64,000 nucleotides of DNA from the NCBI RefSeq assembly GCF_901873365.1, contig NZ_CABFLM010000011.1, forward strand, positions 1 to 64,000, in the 5' to 3' direction. Made by a program: the position numbers and the translations under genes. The notes below the pieces were generated by a model. That model did no database searches and was not told the origin of the DNA. It was given only the letters and a program-made list of their open reading frames with translations. Shown piece by piece: positions 51,824 through 61,242 of this stretch; the stretch's first letter is position 1, and every line of letters starts with the position of its first letter. Source of the DNA: an uncultured Aggregatibacter sp. (GTDB lineage: Bacteria > Pseudomonadota > Gammaproteobacteria > Enterobacterales > Pasteurellaceae).

Positions 51824-54800
51824 ATGCAACAACTCAATCCGATTTCTATCCCGTTAAATGCTGTTAGTCTAATTGAAGCCTCTGCCGGTACGGGCAAAAC
51901 CTATACCATGGGTTCCCTTTATTTGCGCCTATTATTGCAGGCAGGGGAAAATACCTTTCCCTATGCGTTGAATGTCGAGCAAATTTTGGTGGTGACCTTT
52001 ACTGAAATGGCGACAGAGGAGCTGAAACGCAAAATTCGCGAGCGTATTTACGATGCCAAACAAAAATTGACGGCTTATCAGCAGACACAGGATTCTGCGG
52101 TGTTTGGACAGGATGATTTTTTACGCGAATTAGTTGCGACAATCAGTAATTTACCGCTTGCCATTCAACGCCTGACCTTGGCGGAACAAAACATGGATTT
52201 GGCGGCGATCTATACCATTCATGGTTTCTGTCGCCGAATGCTGATGCAATACGCCTTCAATTCAGGCGTTCATTTCAATCTAGAATTGACTGGCGAAGAA
52301 GACGAGCTGTTGTTGCACTTAGCACAAAAAATTTGGCGTGAGCATTTTTATTCACAGCCTTATGGGGTTGCCGAGTTTATTCAAAAGAATTTGGTTTCCC
52401 CAAGCAATATTTTGACAAAAATCAAAAAATTTACCGGAATCGAATTAAAACTTCCGGAAAAACGACCGCACTTTTTTGAGGGGACTTTCGAGGAATTTCT
52501 TTCAAAACTTACTGATTACTCGCAAGCATTAATCGCGCAAACTCACGAATTAAAGCAAAAATGGTTAGAAAAAGAGGTGGAAATTACGGAGTTGATTGAA
52601 ACAGAAATCAACACCAAATATAAGAATGCGAAAGAACAAAAATTAAACCGCCGCAGTTTCACATCTGCCAATCGCCCGAAATGGCTTGCTGCCATGAAGC
52701 ATTGGGCGGAAAACGAAAAAGCAGATTTCCCGGATTGTTTTTACCGCTTCGGGCAAACGGCAATGGATGAACAGAAAGGCGAGGATGCACAGAAAGCGTT
52801 GAGTCACCCGCTTTTCATCAAAATTGATGAGTTGTTAGCATTTTCCGAACAACAGGCTTTACTGTCTCAAGCGCTTTGGTTTCATTATTTAGAAATGCTA
52901 AATGCGCAGTTGGCTGAATACAAACTCAATCATAGCGAAAAAAGTTTTTATGATTTATTGCGCTTGTTAAAAGAAGCTTTATGTCATCCGAATAATACAG
53001 AATTTGCTCAGTTGATTCGTTATCAATACCCGTTTGCTATGATTGATGAATTTCAAGATACGGATGCGGTGCAATATCAGATTTTTTCTAAGGTTTATGT
53101 AGAGCCGCAGCGATTAGAATCAGTGTCTGATAACGGCTTTATTATGATTGGCGACCCAAAACAGGCGATTTATAAATTCCGTGGCGCCGACATTTTTACT
53201 TACTTTAAAGCGGCTGATGAAGCACAGCACCGTTTCAATCTAGGAAAAAATTACCGCTCTCACCAAGATGTTGTGCAATGTGTCAATCACTTGTTTGATT
53301 TTCACGAACCGCCTCCATTTTTATATGACAAGATTCCATTCTTACCGGTCGAATCTAAAGACGATCATCCGCAATTTTGGTTAAACGGTGAAGTGGAACC
53401 TGCCGTACGGTTTTATGTGGATGAAGCCTCCGTAAAAGAGAATATGGCGAAAGTCTGTGCCATTTCTATTCAACATTGGTTGCAAAGTGCGGTGGAAAAT
53501 ACCGCCGATTTTCGTTCCGATGAAAAAGGTATCGAAAAAAACTTAAAACCGGAAAGTATTGCCGTATTGGTGCGTAGTCGCAAAGAAGCTGATTTGGTGA
53601 AAAACGAATTACGTCGTCTTGGCATTGCCTCCGTGTTTTTGTCAGAAAATAGCAATGTGTTTGATAGTAAAGCAGCAAAGGATCTGTTGTTGATTTTACG
53701 AGCCTGTCTTAATCCATTTTCCGAACGCAATATTTTAAATGCTGTTGCAACGGCGATTTTTGCGCAAACGGCAGCAGATATTCAGCGTATTCGTTTAGAT
53801 GAAAACCGTTGGGAATATTGGGTCGAAAAATTTATTCATTATCAAAGAACGTGGCAAAAACAAGGTGTATTGGTGATGTTACACCAGTTATTCCTACAAG
53901 AAAAAATCACTGAAAAATTGTATCCCACTGTGGATGGTAAACGCCTGGTGACGGATTTATTGCATTTAGCGGAATTATTGCAAGAAGCAGCAACGTTGAA
54001 CGAAAGTGAAGCGGCATTGTTACGTTGGTTTGAAAAGCAAATTCAAGGGGAAGATCGACAAAATGAACAACAAGTGCGGTTGGAAAGTGAATTGCAGTTG
54101 GTCAAAATTGTCACGATTCATAAATCCAAAGGGTTGGAGTACGATTTAGTTTGGTTGCCGTTTATTGGTTATGCCTCCAAATTTAGGCCTGAACACATTT
54201 CTACTTATTACGACCAAGATCGGGACGATGTGCTGTGGGATATTGATGGTTCTCATGAGAAGGATATAAAGCAAGAGGATTTTGCTGAACAACTTCGTTT
54301 ACTCTATGTGGCGCTGACCCGAGCGAAATATCAGTTGAACATCGGTGTGCCGAAAACCTTTGAGGAAAAGTGGAGTGCCTTGTTATATGTGCTCACTCAA
54401 GGGGAAATTCAAACAAATGAGAAGCCGACAGCCTACGATAGCTTACCGTTATTGAAAAAGTTGGTTCATGATGCCCCAGAGGGGAGTATTCAGATTTCTG
54501 AAACCACGGCATTAAAAGCGCTAGATGCACCAATGCAGTCGGAGACTCAAGCGCCATTAAACGCGGCAACATTTACCGGTCATATTGAACAAAACTGGAC
54601 GGTGACCAGTTTCAGCGCCATTGAGGCAATTCATCAAAATAAAAAATACTATAAAGAACAACTGGCGGCAGAAAGTGCGGTCGCTTTTGAACCTGTTTTT
54701 GATGGCGGCAAAGATTACGATTTTAATGAACAAGCAACAGAAACCATGCCTGAAAGCGCTAGTCATGAATCTGCCTATCCTTTCGGCTATTCGCCTTTTG

Positions 54801-55486
54801 ATTTCCCGCACGGGATTAAAATCGGTACAGCGTTGCACCGTTTCTTGGAAAAATATGATTTTAGTCAGCCGTTAAATGAAGACAAAGTGCAAAAACTCTG
54901 CCAATGGTTACAGTTAGAGGAAACCTGGTTGCCATCCTTACAACAATGGATGAAGGCGATTTTAGATACGCCGTTAAGTGCAGATGATCCAACGTTGAAA
55001 CTGAACAATTTATCTCGCCATCAATGCGTGAAAGAAATGCAGTTTTATTTGAAACTTAATCGCGTATTTGATGTGTCGGCATTTAATCGCGCGTTGCAAA
55101 AACATCACCATTTACCATCAGAAGCGCTGCAATTTGATGCGATTAAAGGCATGTTACGCGGTTTTATGGATTTGGTTTTCTGCCATAACGGAAAATATTA
55201 TTTGGTGGATTACAAATCGAATTTTCTCGGTGTCGAGCCACAAAACTATGTTGGCAAAAGCCTTGAGCAAGCCATGCTGGCAAACCATTACGACTGGCAA
55301 TATTTATTTTACACGCTGGCATTGCACCGTTATTTGCAACAACGTGACGCAAACTATCACTACGAAACCCATTTTGGCGGCGTGTTTTATTGTTTCTTGC
55401 GCGGCATGAACGGGGAAAATCAGGACGGTGTGTTTTTTGATAAACCGGATTACGCGTTAATTCAAGCCTTGGAGAATTTGTTCTGA
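51824..55486 (+). CDS. recB: Exodeoxyribonuclease V beta subunit
   Basis: 3'-5' helicase and nuclease subunit of RecBCD, 1220 residues. Walker A ASAGTGKTYT (19-28); UvrD-like motifs FAMIDEFQDTDAVQYQIF, MIGDPKQAIYKFRGADI, VTIHKSKGLEYDLVWLPF and LLYVALTRAKYQL. C-terminal nuclease domain with GMLRGFMDLVF and YYLVDYKSNFLG (Asp and Lys of the active site). A few coding USS copies. recD starts in the stop codon (TGATG). recC is not in the window. Confidence 0.97.
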   Translation: MQQLNPISIPLNAVSLIEASAGTGKTYTMGSLYLRLLLQAGENTFPYALNVEQILVVTFTEMATEELKRKIRERIYDAKQKLTAYQQTQDSAVFGQDDFLRELVATISNLPLAIQRLTLAEQNMDLAAIYTIHGFCRRMLMQYAFNSGVHFNLELTGEEDELLLHLAQKIWREHFYSQPYGVAEFIQKNLVSPSNILTKIKKFTGIELKLPEKRPHFFEGTFEEFLSKLTDYSQALIAQTHELKQKWLEKEVEITELIETEINTKYKNAKEQKLNRRSFTSANRPKWLAAMKHWAENEKADFPDCFYRFGQTAMDEQKGEDAQKALSHPLFIKIDELLAFSEQQALLSQALWFHYLEMLNAQLAEYKLNHSEKSFYDLLRLLKEALCHPNNTEFAQLIRYQYPFAMIDEFQDTDAVQYQIFSKVYVEPQRLESVSDNGFIMIGDPKQAIYKFRGADIFTYFKAADEAQHRFNLGKNYRSHQDVVQCVNHLFDFHEPPPFLYDKIPFLPVESKDDHPQFWLNGEVEPAVRFYVDEASVKENMAKVCAISIQHWLQSAVENTADFRSDEKGIEKNLKPESIAVLVRSRKEADLVKNELRRLGIASVFLSENSNVFDSKAAKDLLLILRACLNPFSERNILNAVATAIFAQTAADIQRIRLDENRWEYWVEKFIHYQRTWQKQGVLVMLHQLFLQEKITEKLYPTVDGKRLVTDLLHLAELLQEAATLNESEAALLRWFEKQIQGEDRQNEQQVRLESELQLVKIVTIHKSKGLEYDLVWLPFIGYASKFRPEHISTYYDQDRDDVLWDIDGSHEKDIKQEDFAEQLRLLYVALTRAKYQLNIGVPKTFEEKWSALLYVLTQGEIQTNEKPTAYDSLPLLKKLVHDAPEGSIQISETTALKALDAPMQSETQAPLNAATFTGHIEQNWTVTSFSAIEAIHQNKKYYKEQLAAESAVAFEPVFDGGKDYDFNEQATETMPESASHESAYPFGYSPFDFPHGIKIGTALHRFLEKYDFSQPLNEDKVQKLCQWLQLEETWLPSLQQWMKAILDTPLSADDPTLKLNNLSRHQCVKEMQFYLKLNRVFDVSAFNRALQKHHHLPSEALQFDAIKGMLRGFMDLVFCHNGKYYLVDYKSNFLGVEPQNYVGKSLEQAMLANHYDWQYLFYTLALHRYLQQRDANYHYETHFGGVFYCFLRGMNGENQDGVFFDKPDYALIQALENLF

Positions 55487-57465
55487 TGTTAACTTTATTA
55501 TCTCAACTCAAAGAAAAAGGCATTATTAACACCGCCGACTATTATTTTGCCGAGTTTATTCACCGTAAACAGCAACCATTCAATTATGCGCCCTCTGTGC
55601 AAAACTTGGCGGTAATGATGGCGGCATTGTGTAATTTCAATTATCGTCAAGGCAACACCTGTCTTTTGTTGAACCAAGCCACTGAACAGGATTTATTCGG
55701 TTTACAGGATTATTTTAACGAACGTATTTATTTGACAGAAATTCAGCAAAAAATTGATTATTTGCCGATTTCACAATGGCAATCTACCTTGCAAAAGGTA
55801 CAACACATCGCCTTTACCGATTCGCCATTACAGCAAATCGCGCCTTTGGTGTTGCAGTTTAATTGCTTGTATTTTTATCGCGTGTGGCAAGACGAATTTC
55901 GGATTGCCGATTACTTCAAAAGTGCGGTCTGTTTTGAGCCTGTTTTTTCAACCGAGCAATTCTCACAAATTGCCTCGATTCTCGATCGCTATTTTCAGGA
56001 AGAACAGGGGATTGATTGGCAAAAAATCGCCGTTGCCATGGCATTACGTCAGCGTTTTTGTTTAATTACCGGCGGACCGGGAACGGGGAAAACAACAACC
56101 GTAACCAAGTTGCTTTTAACCTTGCAAGAACTGCATCAAAACGGCTTACGTATTAAATTGGTTGCGCCAACAGGTAAAGCGGCAGCGCGTTTAACGGAAT
56201 CCATTGTGGATGCGGTGGAACGTTTAAAACAGACATTTGTACAGGAGCCAAATAAGCGAGAAATCATCGAAAATCTGCACATTCCGATGAACGCAGAAAC
56301 GATCCATCGTTTGCTTGGTGTGCGTTTTTTCAGTGAAGAAACCCGTTATCACGCGGACAATCCATTGCCGTTGGATGTGTTGGTGGTGGATGAGGCGTCC
56401 ATGATCGATCTCACTTTAATGGCTAAATTGCTTAATGCACTCAAACCGGAAACTAAACTGATTTTGTTGGGAGATAAAGACCAACTTGCTTCCGTAGAAG
56501 CCGGTGCTATTTTGGGCGAATTAGGGCGTTTTGTGAATGCGGCAAAACCGACATACAGCTCGCCCATGGCGCAATATTTACAGGCAACAACAGGGATGAT
56601 ATTGCCATCAGAAGAGAAGATGAACGCCATTAGCGACAGTATTTGTTATTTACAAGTCAGTCGCCGTTTTGGGGCGAATCCGGAAGTGGGTGAGTTGGCA
56701 ACGACCGTGAATTTAGGTAATGCGTCCAAGAGTTGGCAGTTATTGCAACAATATCAGCAACATCAAGATAAACATTGTGGTGTGTACTTAACGGACTTTG
56801 CGCATTATTTGAGTAATAAAGACGACATGCAACAGCGTAAAGCTTGTGTGAAATTGATTGTCGATCGTGCTGCGGAAGAATACGCGCGCTATTTGCAACA
56901 AATTCCGTCCGATGGCGTTCTTCAGGAAGATAAAGTGCGGTCAATTTTTGCTGCGTTTAATCACATACGTTTTTTAACCGCATTACGCGTAGGCGAGTTT
57001 GGGGTCGAACAGCTAAATTTGGCTATTGCAGAAAAATTGCGTCAAAAACGGTTGTTACAATTTCATCAGGAACGGGAGTGGTATATCGGCAAGCCGATTA
57101 TGGTGACGCAAAATGACAGCGGAGTCGGCTTGTACAACGGCGACATCGGTATTTATTTAGGCCATGGACGCGTGTGGTTCGAACAGGGACAAAATAGCTA
57201 CAAAAAGGTGTTGGCTAGTCGCGTACCGAATCATGAAACGGCATTTGTGATGACCGTACATAAATCTCAAGGTTCCGAATTTCCACATACGTTCCTGATT
57301 TTACCGTTAGAAAATAGCCCGGTCTTATCCAAAGAGCTGGTTTACACGGGAATCACCCGCACCAAGGATTTCCTCACGGTGTTTGCGTTACAAAGTGTGT
57401 GGGAAAGTGCGGTGAAAAATCCGGTACAACGCCAGAGCGGATTAGGGCAGTTATTAGCAAAATAA
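55486..57465 (+). CDS. recD: Exodeoxyribonuclease V alpha subunit
   Basis: 5'-3' helicase subunit, 659 residues. SF1B motifs: FCLITGGPGTGKTTTVTKLL near residue 195, VAPTGKAAARL, DVLVVDEASMIDLTLM, LILLGDKDQLASVEAGAILGEL, and C-terminal AFVMTVHKSQGSEFPHTFLILP with YTGITRTKDFL. Start overlaps the recB stop by one base, so translation is probably coupled. Confidence 0.97.
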   Translation: MLTLLSQLKEKGIINTADYYFAEFIHRKQQPFNYAPSVQNLAVMMAALCNFNYRQGNTCLLLNQATEQDLFGLQDYFNERIYLTEIQQKIDYLPISQWQSTLQKVQHIAFTDSPLQQIAPLVLQFNCLYFYRVWQDEFRIADYFKSAVCFEPVFSTEQFSQIASILDRYFQEEQGIDWQKIAVAMALRQRFCLITGGPGTGKTTTVTKLLLTLQELHQNGLRIKLVAPTGKAAARLTESIVDAVERLKQTFVQEPNKREIIENLHIPMNAETIHRLLGVRFFSEETRYHADNPLPLDVLVVDEASMIDLTLMAKLLNALKPETKLILLGDKDQLASVEAGAILGELGRFVNAAKPTYSSPMAQYLQATTGMILPSEEKMNAISDSICYLQVSRRFGANPEVGELATTVNLGNASKSWQLLQQYQQHQDKHCGVYLTDFAHYLSNKDDMQQRKACVKLIVDRAAEEYARYLQQIPSDGVLQEDKVRSIFAAFNHIRFLTALRVGEFGVEQLNLAIAEKLRQKRLLQFHQEREWYIGKPIMVTQNDSGVGLYNGDIGIYLGHGRVWFEQGQNSYKKVLASRVPNHETAFVMTVHKSQGSEFPHTFLILPLENSPVLSKELVYTGITRTKDFLTVFALQSVWESAVKNPVQRQSGLGQLLAK

Positions 57466-57476
57466 AAGGGGAATAT

Positions 57477-58073
57477 ATGACAAAATGGGATGAGCGTTAT
57501 CAAACGGAAGAATACATTTTCGGCACGGAACCCAATGAGTTTATCGCCAGAATTCAGCCTTACTTGCCAACCTCGGGAAGAGCCTTAGATCTTGCCACGG
57601 GAGAAGGGCGTAATGGCATCTTTTTAGCCCGTCACGGATTAGAAACGGAGGGCGTGGATCTCTCTCAAGTGGGATTGCGAAAAGCGCAAGCATTAGCACA
57701 TCAGTATCAGGTGCCATTCACAACGAGATTGGCGAATATTGCCGAAATGGCGATGCCAACAGCGCATTATGCGGTGATTACGTCCGTCTTTTGTCATTTT
57801 ATGGAACCGGAACGGACTCAAATCATGCAACGTATTGTGAATGCCTTGCAACCGGGCGGCTTGTTTGCCGGTGTGTTTTATCATCCCGATCAACTTCATT
57901 ATGGCACCGGTGGGCCGAGTCACGTTGAAATGCTCGGCACCTTAGCGGAGATGCAACAAGCATTATTGGGGCTGGAATGGCTATTGGCAGAGCATGATGT
58001 GCGAGAAATGAATGAAGGTCGTCGTCATGTCGGCACCAGTTCTGTGATTTGCCTGTTAGGACGCAAACCCTAG
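57477..58073 (+). CDS. Class I SAM-dependent methyltransferase (TehB-like)
   Basis: 198 residues; ATG at 57477 after AAGGGG. MTKWDERYQTEEYIFGTEPNEF is the typical N-terminus of small TehB/UbiG-like enzymes; SAM motif I ALDLATGEGRNGIFLARHG, acidic loop VDLSQVGL, and a VITSVFCHFMEPERT strand. Substrate unknown. 11 bases after recD, so possibly co-transcribed. Confidence 0.85.
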   Translation: MTKWDERYQTEEYIFGTEPNEFIARIQPYLPTSGRALDLATGEGRNGIFLARHGLETEGVDLSQVGLRKAQALAHQYQVPFTTRLANIAEMAMPTAHYAVITSVFCHFMEPERTQIMQRIVNALQPGGLFAGVFYHPDQLHYGTGGPSHVEMLGTLAEMQQALLGLEWLLAEHDVREMNEGRRHVGTSSVICLLGRKP

Positions 58074-58170
58074 ATTTTTTATTTGACAGTGACGAATAAA
58101 AAGACAAAGTGCGGTCAATATTTATCGTATTTTCCCTATAAAACCGTTAGCTTTTCGGTGAAATTTTCTG

Positions 58171-58314
58171 TATAATCGCCCGACCCTGTGAATGTTGCGG
58201 ATTCCCACCGCACATTATTTTGTCGAGATCGCACTCGAAGGGGTGAAGATTAAGATAACTGGTTGTGCTTTTTTAAGCACTGGGTATTAATATTATTATA
58301 TTGGTAATTAATTA
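58171..58314 (+). promoter_or_regulatory. Promoter and leader of rplM-rpsI
   Basis: TATAAT at 58171-58176 gives a leader of roughly 130 bases before rplM. It contains hairpins such as AGTGCTTAAAAAAGCAC (as GTGCTTTTTTAAGCAC). E. coli rplM mRNA is bound by L13 in its leader; a similar role here is a guess from context. Confidence 0.4.
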
Positions 58315-58743
58315 ATGAAAACTTTTGTAGCAAAACCAGAAACGGTTAAACGCGACTGGTATGTAGTAGATGCGACAGGTAAAACTTTAGGTCGTTTGGC
58401 GACTGAATTAGCGCGTCGTCTTCGTGGTAAACATAAAGCTGAGTACACTCCGCACGTTGACACAGGTGATTACATCATCGTTATCAACGCGGACAAAGTT
58501 GCTGTAACCGGTAACAAAGACAGCGATAAAATTTACTACTGGCACACAGGCTATGTAGGCGGTATCAAACAAGCGACTTTCAAAGAAATGATCGCACGCC
58601 GTCCTGAAGCAGTGATTGAAATTGCGGTTAAAGGTATGTTGCCAAAAGGTCCATTAGGCCGTGCAATGTTCCGTAAATTAAAAGTGTACGCAGGTGCTGA
58701 ACACCAACACGCTGCACAACAACCACAAGTATTAGATATTTAA
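58315..58743 (+). CDS. rplM: 50S ribosomal protein L13
   Basis: 142 residues, standard length. MKTFVAKPETVKRDWYVVDATGKTLGRLATELARRLRGKHKAEYTPHVDTGDYI and the terminal YAGAEHQHAAQQP are near-universal L13 signatures. Binds 23S rRNA in early 50S assembly. rpsI follows after 17 bases. Confidence 0.99.
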   Translation: MKTFVAKPETVKRDWYVVDATGKTLGRLATELARRLRGKHKAEYTPHVDTGDYIIVINADKVAVTGNKDSDKIYYWHTGYVGGIKQATFKEMIARRPEAVIEIAVKGMLPKGPLGRAMFRKLKVYAGAEHQHAAQQPQVLDI

Positions 58744-58760
58744 TCACGAGGTTTTAGGAT

Positions 58761-59153
58761 ATGGCAGAGAATCAAAACTACGGCACAGGTCGCCGCAAAA
58801 GCTCTTCAGCTCGTGTATTTATCAAACCGGGCAATGGTAAGATCACCATCAACCAACGCGAATTAGACGTTTATTTCGGTCGCGAAACTGCTCGCATGGT
58901 AGTTCGTCAACCGTTAGAATTGGTTGAATTAACTGATAAATTAGACCTATACATCACTGTTAAAGGTGGTGGTATTTCCGGTCAAGCGGGTGCAATCCGT
59001 CATGGTATTACCCGTGCATTGATGGAATACGATGAAACCTTACGCCCAGCACTTCGTGCAGCAGGCTTCGTTACTCGTGACGCACGTCGCGTTGAACGTA
59101 AAAAAGTGGGTTTACACAAAGCACGTCGTCGTCCACAATACTCCAAACGTTAA
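58761..59153 (+). CDS. rpsI: 30S ribosomal protein S9
   Basis: 130 residues. YGTGRRKSSSARVFIKPGNGKITIN at the start and the C-terminal tail KKVGLHKARRRPQYSKR, whose final Lys-Arg reaches the P-site tRNA. Ends the operon at a terminator. Confidence 0.99.
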   Translation: MAENQNYGTGRRKSSSARVFIKPGNGKITINQRELDVYFGRETARMVVRQPLELVELTDKLDLYITVKGGGISGQAGAIRHGITRALMEYDETLRPALRAAGFVTRDARRVERKKVGLHKARRRPQYSKR

Positions 59154-59170
59154 TTTTTATACGTTTTTCC

Positions 59171-59198
59171 AAAAGCAGAGAGCAATCTCTGCTTTTTT
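59171..59198 (+). terminator. Terminator of rplM-rpsI
   Basis: AAAGCAGAGA / TCTCTGCTTT stem with T-run. Confidence 0.9.
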
Positions 59199-59302
59199 TA
59201 TGTGTGAAATTCAGCAAAAGTGCGGTGGGTTTTTAGAATGTTTTTGAGATCCGCCAAGCCTTGTTATAATGCACGCCGTTTTAAGTAAAATCAGGACAGA
59301 AC

Positions 59303-60088
59303 ATGAAAATTGCATTAGGTGTGGAATACGACGGAAAACAGTATTTCGGTTGGCAGAAACAAGAAAAAGTCGCCAGCGTACAGGCTGAACTGGAACGGGC
59401 GATTTCCACCGTTGCCGATGAAGAAATCAGTATTTTCTGCGCAGGCCGTACGGATTCCGGTGTACATGCCACAGGGCAGGTGATTCACTTTGAAACGACA
59501 GCTAATCGTCCTGAGAAGGCCTGGAGTTTCGGTGTCAACGCCAATTTGCCTGATGATATTGCCGTGCGATGGGCGAAAGTGGTTGATGATGATTTTCATG
59601 CCCGTTTTAGTGCCACCGCCCGTCGTTATCGTTACATTTTATATTGTAATAAACTGCGTTCAGCCATTTTGCCGCAAGGCGTGACGCATTGCCATTTGGA
59701 ACTCGATCATCAATTAATGCACCAAGCAGGGCAAGCATTGCTCGGAGAAAATGATTTTAGTTCTTTCCGCGCCGCTCAATGCCAATCCAACACGCCGTGG
59801 CGCAATGTACATCATTTAAACGTGAGCCGTCTGGGGCAATATATCATCGTGGATATTCAAGCAAACGCCTTTGTGCATCACATGGTGCGTAATATTGTGG
59901 GGAGCTTGATTGAAGTGGGTTGCTGCAATCAACCGGTGGAATGGTTAGCTTGGTTGTTAGCGCAAAAAGATCGTACTCTTGCCGCACCGACAGCGAAACC
60001 GGAAGGGTTATATTTGGTGGATGTGCTTTATCCCGACCGATTTGCGTTACCGAAAATGCCAATGGGACCGTTATTTTTTGCTGATTAA
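59303..60088 (+). CDS. truA: tRNA pseudouridine(38-40) synthase
   Basis: 261 residues. MKIALGVEYDGKQYFGWQKQ start; catalytic Asp in CAGRTDSGVHATGQVIHF; KSIRAARCQSNTPWR-like FRAAQCQSNTPWRNV; HHMVRNIVGSLIEVG. Modifies anticodon stem-loop uridines. A TATAAT at 59265-59270 suggests its own promoter. Confidence 0.97.
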   Translation: MKIALGVEYDGKQYFGWQKQEKVASVQAELERAISTVADEEISIFCAGRTDSGVHATGQVIHFETTANRPEKAWSFGVNANLPDDIAVRWAKVVDDDFHARFSATARRYRYILYCNKLRSAILPQGVTHCHLELDHQLMHQAGQALLGENDFSSFRAAQCQSNTPWRNVHHLNVSRLGQYIIVDIQANAFVHHMVRNIVGSLIEVGCCNQPVEWLAWLLAQKDRTLAAPTAKPEGLYLVDVLYPDRFALPKMPMGPLFFAD

Positions 60089-60104
60089 GCTTAAAAATAC
60101 TGAA

Positions 60105-60146
60105 AAAAGTGATCGCACTTTATGTTGAGTAAAGTGCGGTTATTTT
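60105..60146. terminator. USS-pair terminator of truA
   Basis: GATCGCACTTTA / TAAAGTGCGGTT stem followed by T's; left arm is a degenerate USS. Confidence 0.75.
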
Positions 60147-60185
60147 TTATAAGAATTTTAGGTGGCTATAAAGCTCAATGGGGTT

Positions 60186-60365
60186 TTACCACCAACCTAA
60201 TAGCTTCATCCATAACCCACCGACACCAAACCAGATAATGAGGGATACGATGGAGTCCTTTCTCAAGGAATATAATATGCCTGTTGAACTAAAAAGCACA
60301 ATAATGATGTGGAAATTAATGTCTTTTATTTTGAGAGCTAAGTTGGCGTAAAATGATGTTATCAA
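60186..60365 (-). CDS. Candidate small two-segment membrane protein or gene remnant
   Basis: A 59-residue minus-strand frame from a TTG (60365) to TAA (60186-60188). It has two hydrophobic stretches (NFHIIIVLFSSTGILYSL and SIVSLIIWFGVGGLWMKLL) separated by RKDS, and ends GWW. No good binding site or ATG, so it may be the tail of a lost gene. It fills the otherwise empty gap between truA and the next gene. Confidence 0.3.
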   Translation of the reverse strand: MITSFYANLALKIKDINFHIIIVLFSSTGILYSLRKDSIVSLIIWFGVGGLWMKLLGWW

Positions 60366-60385
60366 AGTAATAAGAGGAACATGGA

Positions 60386-61150
60386 ATGGCTGAGTTAACC
60401 CAACAAGTTTTCGAGTATGTCTTCACCCAATATGGCACTCAGCCGGAATATTTGTGGAAGACCCATCCAGATTATGCCGTATTGCGTCATGGCGATAATC
60501 GAAAATGGTATGCCATTGTGATGAATGTCGAAAAATCGTCATTGGGGCTAAAGGGCACAGGAAAATTGCCTGTGATGAACGTGAAATGTTCCCCTGAAAT
60601 GCTGAGTTTATTTTTACCTCAATCGGGATTCTTACCAGCCTATCACATGAACAAAAATCACTGGTTAACGGTGTTGCTAGACGGCTCTGTTGAGAAAGAT
60701 ACCATACTGTTTTTATTAAATGCCAGTTTTGATCTCACCGCTACCCGACAAGTGAAAAAACAGCTTGGGATCGCCCGTTATACGGAATGGATCGTGCCGG
60801 CCAACCCGAAATATTACGATGTGGAGAAAGACTTGCGCGAAGGTGGAGAAATTTACTGGAAGCAAAGTAACAATATTGCGGTAGATGATATTGTGTATAT
60901 GTACGTCACTGAACCTACGGGAGCCATTCGTTACAAATGTGTGGTGTTGGAGGTAAACATTCCATATCACCAAAAACGTACGGATAATTTACAGGTGAAG
61001 CGGGTGATGAAAATTCGTTGTCTGAAAGAATACGATAAGCGTCTTATTCCCCGCGCGAAAATGGCGCAATTCGGAGTCACTTCGGTACGCGGGCCTCGGC
61101 ATATGCCGTATGCGTTAAAACAGGAAATCGCGCTGTTGAGCGAAGAGTGA
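60386..61150 (+). CDS. MmcQ/YjbR-domain protein fused to an EVE-like domain
   Basis: 254 residues. Residues 1-120 match MmcQ/YjbR (FEYVFTQYGTQPEYLWKTHPDYAVLRH, NRKWYAIVMNV, KNHWLTVLLDGSV). Residues 133-254 look like an EVE/PUA-like domain: EWIVPANPKYYDVEKDL, GEIYWKQSNNIAVDDIVYMYVTEPTGAIRYKCVVLEV. EVE domains bind modified bases in nucleic acids; YjbR proteins have a DNA-binding-like fold of unclear role. The fusion suggests a nucleic-acid sensor. Monocistronic; AAGAGGAA precedes the ATG. Domain calls are by eye. Confidence 0.7.
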   Translation: MAELTQQVFEYVFTQYGTQPEYLWKTHPDYAVLRHGDNRKWYAIVMNVEKSSLGLKGTGKLPVMNVKCSPEMLSLFLPQSGFLPAYHMNKNHWLTVLLDGSVEKDTILFLLNASFDLTATRQVKKQLGIARYTEWIVPANPKYYDVEKDLREGGEIYWKQSNNIAVDDIVYMYVTEPTGAIRYKCVVLEVNIPYHQKRTDNLQVKRVMKIRCLKEYDKRLIPRAKMAQFGVTSVRGPRHMPYALKQEIALLSEE

Positions 61151-61174
61151 GTCGAAAAGTAAAAACACATTAAA

Positions 61175-61224
61175 AATAAACCGCACTTTTTTGAAGGGAT
61201 AAAATCAAAGTGCGGTTTGTTTTT
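61175..61224. terminator. USS-pair terminator shared by convergent genes
   Basis: AAACCGCACTTTTTTGA / TCAAAGTGCGGTTTG stem with A- and T-rich flanks, between the fusion gene and the aldehyde dehydrogenase gene. Confidence 0.85.
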
Positions 61225-61242
61225 AGACTGGAAATGAAAAGA

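Noticed and set aside
58190..58314. Riboswitch in the rplM leader
   Set aside because: No known aptamer core is recognisable; a ribosomal-protein leader is more likely, but not demonstrated.
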